A stretch of 64,000 nucleotides of DNA from Candidatus Fredericiella danica (GTDB lineage Bacteria; Chloroflexota; Anaerolineae; Caldilineales; Caldilineaceae). Made by a program: the position numbers and the translations under genes. This document shows positions 40,116 to 50,264 of this stretch, one piece after another. The notes beneath the pieces were generated by a model. The model did not search any database. It had not been told where the DNA came from and was given only the letters and a program-made list of their open reading frames with translations. The stretch is from contig JADJPH010000013.1 in NCBI GenBank assembly GCA_016713335.1, positions 62,001-126,000 on the forward strand. Direction: 5' to 3'. Each line of letters begins with the position of its first letter. The first letter of the stretch is position 1.

Positions 40116-41305
40116 CCGTCGCACCGCATCTAGAGCAGGCAGCTATCAATCCACCACGCCCCGCGCCAGTGTCGGCGACGGGCGCATCCGGCAAGGCGGC
40201 CGGAAAGACAAAGGCTGATCGTGCTGGGCAGGTTCAACTGCTATGGATTGGCAGCATCGGTGGCATGGAGCAGGCTCTGGTCGAACGGGCGGGCGTTCCC
40301 TACACGGGCATCCATACCGGACAGCTCCGGGGCAAGAGCGTACGTGAAATTGCCGTGAGCGTCCGGAAGATGGCGGCAGGGGTCCGCGAAACAAGCGCCA
40401 TCATTGAGCGGTTTCGACCGGACGTCTGTTTTGTGACAGGTGGCTATGTTTCAGGACCAGTTGTCGTGGCATGCGCCCGGCGGCAGGTCCCGGTGCTGAT
40501 CTACCTGCCGGATATCGTGCCAGGGTATGCAATCCGCTGGGAGAGCAAACTTGCCCGGCGGGTTGCGGTGACGTTTGACGAGGCGGCGCGCTGGTTTGGG
40601 GGCGAAGCGCCCAAAGGGAAAGCAGTCGTCACCGGCTATCCGGTGCGCCAGGAACTGATCGACGCCGCGCAGGATCGACCGGTGGCGCGGCAGCGATTGG
40701 CCGCCGCACTGGGGGTTTCGTTTGATGAGCCAACGGGCGGTCAATTGCCCTTGCTGCTGGTGTGGGGTGGATCGCAAGGTGCACGGGTGATCAACCAGGC
40801 GACCTGGGCCTCGCTGGCGGATATCCTTGGACACGCACAGGTGGTGCATGTGATTGGCAACCGGGATTGGCCGCTTTACGAAGCATGGCGCCAGGAGCAG
40901 TCACTGCCGATGGCGGTGGCGCACCGGTATCATCCGGTAGCCTACCTCCATGAGGAGATGGCCCTGGCGCTAGCGGGTGCAGATCTAACGGTGGCAAGGG
41001 CAGGCGCAAGCGCGTTAGGGGAATTTCCGGTGGCACGGCTGCCATCGATCCTGGCGCCGCTCGCCGGCGTGAACCAATTAGAGAATGCCCAGGCGCTTGC
41101 CGGACGCGGGGCCGCCATCATTCTAAAGGACGAGGCATTGGCGGCGGAGTTGGCGACTACAGTGACTGAATTGCTGGTAGACAAGCCACGGCGAGTGCAG
41201 ATGGAGCGGGCATTGGCAGACCTTGCCCGGCCTGATGCAGCAAAGGTGATTGCCGGCGTGGTTGCCCAATTGGCGTCATCGTGCACCGAAGGTGAGCGAA
41301 ATTAG
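40060..41305 (+). CDS. murG: Lipid II-forming GlcNAc transferase MurG (frame break at 40081-40087)
   Basis: ATG 40060 starts MNVLISGGG; one G too many in the run of seven at 40081-40087 breaks the frame, and deleting it gives GGGTGGHVYPALAVA, the MurG signature. The rest reads PYTGIHTGQLRGKS, VCFVTGGYVSGPVVVAC, WGGSQGARVINQ, VARAGASALGEFPVARLPSILAPL and NQLENAQAL. It has an unusual 30-residue basic, Ala-rich insert (near INPPRPAPVSATGASGKAAG) soon after the first motif. The restored protein is about 414 residues, a bit long for the family because of this insert. It adds GlcNAc to lipid I at the inner membrane face and overlaps the end of ftsW. Confidence 0.92.
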
Positions 41306-41334
41306 GATGATGGTTCGATAGGAAACGGTAGCTC

Positions 41335-42129
41335 GTGATATTTCCGCAGGAAGTACCTACACCCATCCCGCTCTTTGCGCCGAGTGCTGCACCGGCGGCG
41401 GCGGGCGCGCCTGCGGCCGCAACGCTTGCGGCCACACCGCTGCCCTTGACGGTCGACGCCGCCGCGAGCGCGGCAACCACCGGTGCGACGGCGGCGACCG
41501 CGGCGCCAGCGACGGACCTGGCGTCCATCCTTGCCCTTGTTATTTATCTGGCATTTTTTGGCTGGATTGGGTATCGCCGCGGGGCAACCCGTGAAACGAT
41601 CACCTTTGTGGTGTCATTGGGGATGTTCTTCCTGTTGCAGCGGTTTAGCGATCGCTTCGTCAGCATCGCCGACAAGTTTGGCAAGGGCTTAGCCTTTGCC
41701 ACAGGACAGGAGATCCCTGCGGTTTCTCCGTTGGGCGCCTGGGCGGAGGCAAACCAGACAACATTCCTGATCAGCATCTGGTTGGTCGTGGTGGTCTTCA
41801 CCTATTTCATGACCCAGCACTTCGTCCGCAAGAGCAAATCGAATGGGTGGGCAGTGCTGGCCGGCTGGGGCAACGCGCTCGTCTTTGCAACGGTCTTTGC
41901 ACCGTTGCTGACCGGGCTGATCTTTCCAGGGGCTACCCCTCCGGATGAAGTCAATCATCTGCTGATTCTCTCGTTCCTGGGCAATATCTGGAACGAATTC
42001 CTCCGCCTGTTTGGGGAGTTTTGGGCGCTCATTGGGCCGCTAGACACACAGATCGTCTTTCTGGGCATGGTGGTGCTTGTGTTGCTCGCAGCATTTACGC
42101 TGCGCACTAGCGCAAAAGCAAAGAAGTGA
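41335..42129 (+). CDS. Unrecognised membrane protein between murG and murC (1)
   Basis: I do not recognise this 264-residue protein. The first 60 residues are an Ala/Pro/Thr-rich, low-complexity region lacking a signal peptide, followed by five hydrophobic segments, among them LASILALVIYLAFFGWIGYRRG and VSLGMFFLLQRFSDRFVSI. The GYRRGATRE start of the membrane part is reminiscent of CvpA (colicin V production) proteins, which also begin with a helix followed by a G-x-x-R-G turn. GTG 41335 is preceded by AGGAAA. Co-transcription with dcw genes suggests a link with the divisome or envelope, but this is inferred from position alone. Confidence 0.55.
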   Translation: MIFPQEVPTPIPLFAPSAAPAAAGAPAAATLAATPLPLTVDAAASAATTGATAATAAPATDLASILALVIYLAFFGWIGYRRGATRETITFVVSLGMFFLLQRFSDRFVSIADKFGKGLAFATGQEIPAVSPLGAWAEANQTTFLISIWLVVVVFTYFMTQHFVRKSKSNGWAVLAGWGNALVFATVFAPLLTGLIFPGATPPDEVNHLLILSFLGNIWNEFLRLFGEFWALIGPLDTQIVFLGMVVLVLLAAFTLRTSAKAKK

Positions 42130-42175
42130 CATAGCCACGACCGGGCATTGATCTGTCGAGTAGGACAACGCAAGC

Positions 42176-42718
42176 GTGGGACCGGTAGAACTGGTTTTTC
42201 TGACAATCCAAGTGATCATCGCCGCAGTTGGGGTGGTGCGTGGCTATGCCCGTGAATTGGGCAACACGTTGGTCTTTATGGTTGCGATTTTCTTGTTGTC
42301 CTACCTGGGTGAACGGGCGCAGCCATTGCTCGAACAATTTGGCACGATCGTCTTTGGATTCCAACCCGACTCGACGCAGATGGACGGGTTCCTGATGTTG
42401 CTCTATTGTGGCACCTTTCTAGCCGTGGTTTTTGCGAGCTATGCAGGCAAGACGCTCGACTTTGGCGGCAGAGAGTTGGCTCCGCCCGAAGGGACGTTTA
42501 TGTCGCTCGCCGTAGGGCTGCTCAATGGGTACCTGGTGGCAGGAACCCTGTGGTTCTATGCCAACGAGTTTAACTATCCGTTTACCAACGTGAACACAAC
42601 CGAGTTCACACCGTTGGCGGAGACAATGCTCAACTACTTGCCGCAGACAGTCGTGGCGAACCCGGTGGCATGGATGGTGCCCGTGGCCCTGTTGATCCTG
42701 CTGCGAGTGCGCGGGTAG
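42176..42718 (+). CDS. Unrecognised membrane protein between murG and murC (2), CvpA-like
   Basis: A 180-residue protein with four hydrophobic segments: VELVFLTIQVIIAAVGVVRGYARELGNTLVFMVAIFLLSYLG, then LMLLYCGTFLAVVFASYAGKTLDFGG, and LSLAVGLLNGYLVAGTLW-like residues. The G-x-x-RGYARELGN start resembles CvpA proteins and the preceding gene, so the pair may be tandem relatives. GTG 42176 is the start, with AGGAC upstream. The last codons are three bases before the murC region. The function is unknown. Confidence 0.55.
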   Translation: MGPVELVFLTIQVIIAAVGVVRGYARELGNTLVFMVAIFLLSYLGERAQPLLEQFGTIVFGFQPDSTQMDGFLMLLYCGTFLAVVFASYAGKTLDFGGRELAPPEGTFMSLAVGLLNGYLVAGTLWFYANEFNYPFTNVNTTEFTPLAETMLNYLPQTVVANPVAWMVPVALLILLRVRG

Positions 42719-42732
42719 GCGTGGACAAAACT

Positions 42733-44175
<1,443 letters not shown>

Positions 44176-44178
44176 CCG

Positions 44179-45141
44179 ATGATTGCGGAACTTGATCTTA
44201 CAACGCCCATCGCATTGGGCGTGGATATCCGGCGTAACGCTGAACTGGCGCCACTCACCTCGATGAAGGTGGGGGGACCGGCGGACCTGCTGGCCACGGT
44301 GACAACTGTTGGCCAGATGATCGGCCTCGTGCGCTGGGCGCGTGCCCAGGATCTGCCGTACTACGTCCTGGGCGGCGGCAGCAACATTCTGATTGCAGAC
44401 GCCGGCATTCGTGGGTTGGTCATTCACAACCGGCTGCGCCAGGTGCGCGTGGACCCTGCGCCGTGTTGTGTATTTCCAGACGACGAGCGCCCGTTTCTCT
44501 ATGCGGAAAGCGGCGCCCCCATGGCGGGCGCGGCGCGCACCAGTATTGCCGAAGGGCTATCCGGTCTTGAGTGGGCGGTCAGCATTCCCGGCACCGTCGG
44601 CGGCGCCGTCGTTGGCAATGCCGGGGCGCATGGCACGGAGATCAAGGACAACCTTTGGGGCGCGATGATCATGAACGCCGAGGGGGATGTCGAAGAAGTC
44701 GATGCGGTGATGCTGGAATTTGCCTACCGGACGAGCGCGCTAAAACAGCAATTGGCGGTGAAGGCTGGGTTTGGTCCCGTCGTGCTGAGTGTCAATTTCC
44801 GGCTCGAAGCCGGCGATCCTGAAAAAATCCGCGCACGTGCGGATGAATACCTGCAGCACCGCCGCCGCACGCAGCCGGTTGAGCCTAGCGTTGGCAGCAC
44901 ATTTCAGAATCCGGAGGGTGACTTTGCGGGTCGTTTGATAGAAGCCGCAGGTCTCAAGGGTGCACGCAGCGGCGGCGTCGAGGTCAGCGGGCTGCACGCC
45001 AATTTTATCGTGAATCCGGGCGGCGTGGGTGCGGGTAAAGCAGCGGACGTGCTTGAACTGATGCGGGAAATTCAGCAGGTCGTATTCGAACGTTTCGGGG
45101 TCAAACTGGAGCCAGAAGTGCAGTTAGTGGGTGATTGGTGA
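44179..45141 (+). CDS. murB: UDP-N-acetylenolpyruvoylglucosamine reductase MurB
   Basis: The 320-residue FAD enzyme has LTSMKVGGPADLLATV, YVLGGGSNILIADAGIRGLVIHN, GLEWAVSIPGTVGGAVVGNAGAHG, YRTSALKQQ and the C-terminal SVGSTFQNPEGDFAGRLIEAAGLKG with VSGLHANFIVNPG. This is the type IIa/b set without the long loop of E. coli MurB. It reduces UDP-GlcNAc-enolpyruvate to UDP-MurNAc. It starts three bases after murC and overlaps ddl by four (GTGA). Confidence 0.95.
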   Translation: MIAELDLTTPIALGVDIRRNAELAPLTSMKVGGPADLLATVTTVGQMIGLVRWARAQDLPYYVLGGGSNILIADAGIRGLVIHNRLRQVRVDPAPCCVFPDDERPFLYAESGAPMAGAARTSIAEGLSGLEWAVSIPGTVGGAVVGNAGAHGTEIKDNLWGAMIMNAEGDVEEVDAVMLEFAYRTSALKQQLAVKAGFGPVVLSVNFRLEAGDPEKIRARADEYLQHRRRTQPVEPSVGSTFQNPEGDFAGRLIEAAGLKGARSGGVEVSGLHANFIVNPGGVGAGKAADVLELMREIQQVVFERFGVKLEPEVQLVGDW

Positions 45142-46232
45142 CGCAGAAATATCGGATTGGCGTCCTCTTTGGTGGGCGCAGCAGCGAACATGAGGTCTCT
45201 TTGGCGAGCGCACAGAACGTGATGGATGCGCTGCGCCAGGCAGGCCATACGGTGATTCCGATCGGGATTCTCCCGTCAGGACAGTGGCTGCCGCGGCCTG
45301 ATGCCCATGTGCTGCTTGCGGAGCGCGCCGTTGAAGAACACCATGGGCGCGCCGGCTCGGATCCTGGAGAAGGGTGGGGGCTGTTGCCCCATGCGGCGCC
45401 GGAAGCGCCGCTCCCGGACATCGATGTCATCTTTCCCGTGCTGCATGGTCCCTATGGCGAGGATGGCACGGTGCAAGGGCTGTTGGAGATGGCCAACCTG
45501 CCGTATGTTGGCTGCGGTGTTCTGGCCAGCGCACTGGCGATGGATAAGATCATGGCGCGGCGCATCTTCGCCGAAGCGAAACTACCGCAGGTGCCTTATG
45601 TTGCGCTCAACCGCGCTGCCTGGCGTAGCGATCCCAACGCCGCCCTTGCCGAGATTGAGCGGACCCTTGGCTATCCGGTCTTTGTCAAACCCGCCAATCT
45701 GGGGAGCAGCGTCGGCATCAGCAAGGCGCGCGATCGGAATCAATTGGTGGCCGCGCTGCATGATGCGGCGCGCTTTGACCGCAAGTTGCTGATCGAAGCA
45801 GCCGTGCCCGACGCAAGGGAGATCGAGGTGAGCGTGCTCGGCAATGTCGACCCGGCGGCGAGTGTGCCGGGTGAGATCATCCCTGGCAATGAGTTCTATG
45901 ACTATCAAGCCAAATACATCGCCGACAACAGCGAGTTGATCATACCGGCAAGACTCGATGCCGCAGTGACGGCACAGGTGCGCAAGTTGGCGGTTGCTGC
46001 CTTTAAGGCGCTTGACTGCGAAGGTCTGGCCCGGGTGGATTTCCTGCTCGATGGGAGCACAAACGAAATTTACTTGAATGAGGTCAATACGATGCCCGGC
46101 TTTACCCGGATCAGCATGTACCCAAAGCTTTGGGAAGCGACCGGGGTGAACTATCCGGAATTGGTCGACCGGCTCGTGCAACTGGCACTTGAGCGCTATT
46201 CTGACCGTCAGGAGAACTGTACGACGCTGTGA
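45138..46232 (+). CDS. ddl: D-alanine-D-alanine ligase
   Basis: ATP-grasp ligase of 364 residues: IGVLFGGRSSEHEVSLASA, FPVLHGPYGEDGTVQGLLEMANLPYVGCGVLASALAMDK, PVFVKPANLGSSVGISKA, VSVLGN, and the Mg-binding end YLNEVNTMPGFTRISMYPKLWE. The Tyr-to-Phe ligase/lactate switch residue was not traced. It provides D-Ala-D-Ala for MurF. GTG 45138 overlaps the murB TGA, and its own TGA overlaps the ftsQ GTG. Confidence 0.95.
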   Translation: MTQKYRIGVLFGGRSSEHEVSLASAQNVMDALRQAGHTVIPIGILPSGQWLPRPDAHVLLAERAVEEHHGRAGSDPGEGWGLLPHAAPEAPLPDIDVIFPVLHGPYGEDGTVQGLLEMANLPYVGCGVLASALAMDKIMARRIFAEAKLPQVPYVALNRAAWRSDPNAALAEIERTLGYPVFVKPANLGSSVGISKARDRNQLVAALHDAARFDRKLLIEAAVPDAREIEVSVLGNVDPAASVPGEIIPGNEFYDYQAKYIADNSELIIPARLDAAVTAQVRKLAVAAFKALDCEGLARVDFLLDGSTNEIYLNEVNTMPGFTRISMYPKLWEATGVNYPELVDRLVQLALERYSDRQENCTTL

Positions 46233-47155
46233 GTCAGAAGAAGAAGGCGGCAAACGGGCAACGACCGGCCGCCACGACCTCATCCAGGCCGGTGCAAAGC
46301 ACAGAAGGTGCGGCACGGAGCCGAAGAAATCAGCGGCGGCGCCAGCACATGATGCGCCAGATGCGCCGCTTTGAGGTGCTGTTGCCGGCCGGGGCTGTTG
46401 CCGGCCGGGTGACACTGCCGCATCTTCAAATGCCGGCTTTGGGCGGCATTTGGAGACAACGCTGGTTCTGGTTTGCCGTCATGGGGTTTTCTGCAATCCT
46501 GGGTTTGGTCACCTGGATTCACACGGACGAGCGGTGGTTTATCTATGCCGAGGATGTGCACTTTAACGGCTTGCATTACCTGTCGCAAGAAGAACTATTC
46601 ACAGCAAGCAAGCTGGATGGGTGGAATGTCTTTTGGATTGACCCAAATCAGGTGAGTCGGCAAGTCCGCTCGAATCCGTATGTGATGAGTGCAGCGGTGC
46701 ATCGCGATCTAATTGGGGCCAAAGTCACGGTGGACGTGATCGAGGCGAGACCTGTGGCGTGGTGGGTCACCGATCTGGGCCGGCGTTGGTTGCTGGATAG
46801 TGGCCTGGCGTTGGAACCACGCGGCGACTCTCCGCGGGGGGTGATGGAGATTCTGGATAAGCCGGCGGAAGCGACCGCCCCGGGAGCGTCATTGGGCAGC
46901 GCAGTCGATCCGGATGTGCTTGTGAGCGCACAGGCGCTGGTCAGCCGGCTGCCCGGGGTTGCGCCACTGCGCTACCAGCGCGATATCGGGCTGAATTTTC
47001 TGTTACCGGGCACGCCGTATTGGGTGTATTGGGGTGACGGCGCCAACGCTGAACGCAAGCTCGAATACCTTGCCGCCGGGGAACGCCTGCTCGACGAGGG
47101 CAAGTTGGAAGGCAACGTCATCGATGTACGATTTGACCCGCCGTATGTGAAGTAG
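46229..47155 (+). CDS. ftsQ: Division protein FtsQ (DivIB)
   Basis: The 308-residue protein has a long basic cytoplasmic tail (about 80 residues), one membrane segment (FWFAVMGFSAILGLVTWI), and a POTRA-type domain beginning YAEDVHFNGLHYLSQEEL and GWNVFWIDPNQVSRQVRSNPYVMSAAVHRDL, then an FtsQ-like beta domain ending in NVIDVRFDPPYVK. FtsQ recruits FtsL/FtsB. The GTG start overlaps the ddl stop. The N-terminal tail is unusually long with Arg-rich QRRRQHMMRQMRR. Confidence 0.88.
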   Translation: MSQKKKAANGQRPAATTSSRPVQSTEGAARSRRNQRRRQHMMRQMRRFEVLLPAGAVAGRVTLPHLQMPALGGIWRQRWFWFAVMGFSAILGLVTWIHTDERWFIYAEDVHFNGLHYLSQEELFTASKLDGWNVFWIDPNQVSRQVRSNPYVMSAAVHRDLIGAKVTVDVIEARPVAWWVTDLGRRWLLDSGLALEPRGDSPRGVMEILDKPAEATAPGASLGSAVDPDVLVSAQALVSRLPGVAPLRYQRDIGLNFLLPGTPYWVYWGDGANAERKLEYLAAGERLLDEGKLEGNVIDVRFDPPYVK

Positions 47156-47194
47156 GGGATCGCAGTTGCCCCTGCCGTAGAAGGAGTTGTTATC

Positions 47195-48466
47195 ATGCCG
47201 GAAATTATCAGTGCAATCGACATCGGCACGACCAAGATCTGCGCCCTCATGGCGGCAGTCACTACCGATAGCCTGGGCAGAACCTCACTCAAGATGCTGG
47301 GCGAAGGCCAGGTCGCCAGCCGTGGGATCAGGCGCGGTGTCGTGGTGAATGTGCCGGAAGCCACCGCGGCCGTCGGTGAGGCAATCGAGAAATGTGAGAA
47401 GAGCGCCGGTCATCAAATCCTGGGCGCCTATGTGGGGATCGCCGGGAGCCACATCGGTACGCGCAATTCCAAGGGGGTCAGCCCGGTGGACAAACGTCAT
47501 GGGATAACCGGTAACGACATGCAACGCGCATTGGAGGGTGCAAGGGCAGTGGCGCTGCCCGAAAACCAAGAGGTCATTCACACCATCGCCCGAGAATGGA
47601 CTGTCGACGGCCAGACCGCCGTTCAGCATCCGGTCGGCATGAGCGCGTTCAGGCTTGAGGTGGACGCCCATGTCGTCACTGGGAGTAGCACAGCAGTGCA
47701 AAACCTGGTGCAGTGCGTCGTTGCCCACGGCATCGACGTTGAAGAACTGGTGCTGGAGCCGCTGGCGGCAAACGAGGCAGTTCTGAAGCCTGAGGAACGC
47801 AGAATGGGCGTCGCGGTCGTGGATATGGGCGGGGGCACTTCCGATCTTGCCATCTTCATCGACAATCGGCTCTGCCATACGGTCATTCTGGACATGGGGG
47901 GGAATCACCTCACCAATGATGTCGCCGTTGGCTTGCGTTGTCCGTTTGAGACCGCGGAAGAGCTCAAACTTCGCTATGGCAGCGCTTTGCCGGAGCGCAT
48001 CGCCGATGACGAAACCGTCTGGGCAACCGTGTTTGGTGAGAAGGCAGAGCGAAGTTTTAGCCGGCGCTTTGTCTGTGAAGTGCTTGAGGCGCGGGCCATC
48101 GAGATGATGGAAGTCATTGGCGAAAAACTGGACGCAAGCGGCTATCTCGATCGCTTGCCCGCCGGTCTGGTTTTGACCGGCGGCTGCAGCCAACTACAGG
48201 GGCTGACCGAACTGGGCCGTGGCGTGCTGAACATGCCGGTGCGCGTCGGCACGCCGGCAACAAATCTGCCGATCACCGGTATGAGCCGCAACCTATTGAC
48301 GCCAACATACTCCACGTCAGTCGGATTGCTCTTGTGGGGCCTGAACGCCGACGAACGGTCGATCCATACACGTTACGAAGCGGACAACGGCGCAAACAAC
48401 AGCAGCACCAAATGGGTAGGCCAGGCGGCCAAATGGTTCAAATATCTGTTGCCCGACCGTAATTAA
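47195..48466 (+). CDS. ftsA: Division protein FtsA
   Basis: The actin-like ATPase of 423 residues has ISAIDIGTTKICALMA (phosphate 1), the inserted 1C subdomain region near GIAGSHIGTRNSKG, GVAVVDMGGGTSDLAIFI (phosphate 2) and LVLTGGCSQLQGLTELG (adenosine loop). The last 20 residues form an amphipathic helix (TKWVGQAAKWFKYLLPD) that should bind the membrane. FtsA anchors FtsZ. AAGGAG precedes the ATG. Confidence 0.95.
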   Translation: MPEIISAIDIGTTKICALMAAVTTDSLGRTSLKMLGEGQVASRGIRRGVVVNVPEATAAVGEAIEKCEKSAGHQILGAYVGIAGSHIGTRNSKGVSPVDKRHGITGNDMQRALEGARAVALPENQEVIHTIAREWTVDGQTAVQHPVGMSAFRLEVDAHVVTGSSTAVQNLVQCVVAHGIDVEELVLEPLAANEAVLKPEERRMGVAVVDMGGGTSDLAIFIDNRLCHTVILDMGGNHLTNDVAVGLRCPFETAEELKLRYGSALPERIADDETVWATVFGEKAERSFSRRFVCEVLEARAIEMMEVIGEKLDASGYLDRLPAGLVLTGGCSQLQGLTELGRGVLNMPVRVGTPATNLPITGMSRNLLTPTYSTSVGLLLWGLNADERSIHTRYEADNGANNSSTKWVGQAAKWFKYLLPDRN

Positions 48467-48486
48467 GGAGCTTGATGTGAGGAAGT

Positions 48487-48595
48487 CGTGATGCGCGATG
48501 CGTGGAGCGTGAGCCGGGTTGGATGCAATCTGCCGGAGATTGCATTTGCACCACAGTGCGCGACCTGGCTCACGCTCCACGCATCACGCACCACG
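48487..48595. repeat. Nested inverted repeat between ftsA and ftsZ
   Basis: An outer imperfect inverted repeat of about 33 bases (48487-48519 and 48563-48595) has a perfect 19-base core at 48497-48515 and 48567-48585 (GATGCGTGGAGC...). Inside is a second perfect hairpin, ATGCAATCT (48523-48531) with AGATTGCAT (48537-48545). The arms are made of seven-base words (CGTGATG, CGCGATG, CGTGGAG, CGTGAGC). It should form a cruciform or a strong mRNA stem between the two genes and could set the FtsZ/FtsA ratio. Confidence 0.8.
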
Positions 48596-48683
48596 ATTCA
48601 GTGAGAAGCAAACAACCCAACCGTCACCGTTCATCGTAGAAATCGTCGTAGACACCGTCTTACCATCGAAGGAGCCGGATTCA

Positions 48684-49922
48684 ATGACACGCAGCAACAC
48701 GAACAGCAGCAGCAAGGCGCAAGCGTCCTATGTTGACAGCTACGCCCAGATCAAGGTAGTCGGCGTGGGAGGCGGCGGTCAGAACGCCGTCAACCGCATG
48801 ATTGAAGAAGGGATTCAGGGTGTTGAGTTCATCTCGATCAACACGGATGCCCAGGCCCTGATGTTGTCGAGCGCACCGCAACGGGTGCGCATCGGGGAAA
48901 AGATCACCAAGGGGCTGGGGTCGGGTGGCAACCCTGACATTGGCCAGCGGGCGGCGGACGAAAGCCGCGAAGAACTGCACGAAATTCTGAGCGGCGCCGA
49001 CATGGTCTTTGTCACCGCCGGCATGGGTGGCGGCACCGGGTCGGGCGCATCGCCCATCGTGGCGCAGGTGGCCCGAGAAATGGGCGCACTGACGATTGGT
49101 GTTGTCACGCGGCCGTTCACCTTCGAAGGCACGCAGCGCCGGCGGGCGGCAGAGCAGGCCATCGAGATGTTGTCGGCGAATGTCGACACCCTGATCACGA
49201 TTCCGAATGACCGTCTGCTCCAGATCGCCGATCGCAAGATGGGGATCAAAGATGCGTTCCGCATGGCGGATGATGTACTGCGTCAGGGCATTCAGGGGAT
49301 CAGCGAACTCATTACGGTGCCAGGTCTCATCAACCTTGACTTTGCCGATGTGAAGACGATCATGCAGGATGGCGGCGCCGCCCTGATGGCGATCGGGCGC
49401 AGCAGCGGCGAAAACCGGGCGCGCGAGGCTGCGGAGCGGGCCATCCACAGCGCGTTGCTTGATGTCTCCATCGAAGGCGCCCGTGCGATCATCTTCAACA
49501 TCAAGGGCGGCGAGGACATGAGTCTCTTTGAGGTCAATGAAGCCGCTGAGATCATCCGCGCCAGTGCGCATCCTGAATGCAATATTATCTTCGGTGCGGT
49601 CATCGAACCGGAGATGAAAGACTCGATGCAACTGACCGTGATCGCCACTGGGTTTGACCGGCCGAAGTCCAAAGATCAATATGACTTCGTCGACAATGCC
49701 TTCCAGCCACGGCGGAATGGCCATGCCACGCCCACTTACAACAACGGTGGCAACAGCTACAACAGTGCCGGCAACGGCAATGGGAACGGCAACGGCAATG
49801 GCGCCCGGATGCAGGAGCCTGCCAAGCCGCCGGCGGACTACACAGTGCGGACGTTTGATCGGGACGACCTGGACATCCCCGCGTTCCTGCGCCGTCAGCA
49901 GCGCACGACCAATGGGAAATAA
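48684..49922 (+). CDS. ftsZ: Cell division protein FtsZ
   Basis: Tubulin-like GTPase of 412 residues: IKVVGVGGGGQNAVNRMIEEGIQG, NTDAQAL, and the GTP-binding signature GGGTGSG at residues 115-121, FTFEGTQRRRAAEQAI, then DFADVKTIMQDGGAALMAIG. The C-terminal linker has an unusual Asn/Gly run (GNGNGNGNGNGA) and ends with the FtsA/SepF-binding peptide DLDIPAFLRRQQ. ATG 48684 has AAGGAG nine bases upstream; the open frame before it is within the repeat and is not coding. Confidence 0.97.
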   Translation: MTRSNTNSSSKAQASYVDSYAQIKVVGVGGGGQNAVNRMIEEGIQGVEFISINTDAQALMLSSAPQRVRIGEKITKGLGSGGNPDIGQRAADESREELHEILSGADMVFVTAGMGGGTGSGASPIVAQVAREMGALTIGVVTRPFTFEGTQRRRAAEQAIEMLSANVDTLITIPNDRLLQIADRKMGIKDAFRMADDVLRQGIQGISELITVPGLINLDFADVKTIMQDGGAALMAIGRSSGENRAREAAERAIHSALLDVSIEGARAIIFNIKGGEDMSLFEVNEAAEIIRASAHPECNIIFGAVIEPEMKDSMQLTVIATGFDRPKSKDQYDFVDNAFQPRRNGHATPTYNNGGNSYNSAGNGNGNGNGNGARMQEPAKPPADYTVRTFDRDDLDIPAFLRRQQRTTNGK

Positions 49923-49955
49923 GGTTGGGCCCTGAATGAGGAAAAGAGAAGAGAG

Positions 49956-50048
49956 TTGTCAATCGTCAACGAACGGTTATCAATTGCCAGTGCATTTTTA
50001 GTGGTAAAAATCATCGGCGATTGACTGTTGACCATTGACGATTGACAA
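49956..50048. repeat. Nested inverted repeat after ftsZ
   Basis: A perfect 14-base core TTGTCAATCGTCAA (49956-49969) against 50035-50048 extends imperfectly on both sides to almost 50 bases per arm, with GAAAAGAGAAGAG on the left against a T/C-rich right flank. The centre contains ATTTTTA (49994-50000) and TAAAAAT (50005-50011), a second hairpin. The arm is built of GTCAATC-like heptamers. It may end ftsZ transcription. Confidence 0.75.
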
Positions 50049-50168
50049 TTTTCTCTTTCTTTCCTCAGCCCGCTGGTTTTTGCGCGCCCGGCGCTTTTCC
50101 CAATTCTTAAAGTTTTTGTTTCACCTCGCTACGCAAGCGTTTTCCTTGGTCCCATGCCTTCATTGCAC

Positions 50169-50197
50169 TTGCAACCCCGGCGAATCCGTGTTATACT
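50169..50197 (+). promoter_or_regulatory. Promoter of nrdR-nrdJ
   Basis: TTGCAA (50169-50174), 17 bases, TATACT (50192-50197). The predicted start near 50204 lies just before the first NrdR box. Confidence 0.75.
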
Positions 50198-50208
50198 TTC
50201 TGCCTGTA

Positions 50209-50255
50209 GCCCAAGATATTGTGTTTCTCGAAAAATCTTACACAATATGTAGAGG
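50209..50255 (+). promoter_or_regulatory. Pair of NrdR boxes
   Basis: GCCCAAGATATTGTGT (50209-50224) and ACACAATATGTAGAGG (50240-50255) each resemble the NrdR consensus ACACWATATWTWGTGT with few mismatches in the half sites. Their starts are 31 bases apart, three helical turns, which is the spacing known for NrdR boxes. They lie immediately downstream of the promoter, fit for repression. Confidence 0.8.
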
Positions 50256-50264
50256 GTCCCCATT

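Larger units (their letters stand above)
49923..50264. other. 342-base ftsZ-nrdR intergenic region
   Basis: It holds a nested inverted repeat (49941-50064), a T-rich stretch near 50041-50130, and the nrdR promoter with two NrdR boxes (50169-50255). No coding sequence is supported. It marks the end of the division cluster and the beginning of a separately regulated nrd operon. Confidence 0.6.

Noticed and set aside
30919..41305. rsmH, murF, murD and murG as pseudogenes
   Set aside because: Conserved motifs continue on both sides of one-base breaks and all four are core cell-wall or rRNA genes, so sequencing indels explain them better.
48681..49724. 347-residue open frame on the minus strand
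   Set aside because: Antisense to ftsZ; composition follows the ftsZ codons.
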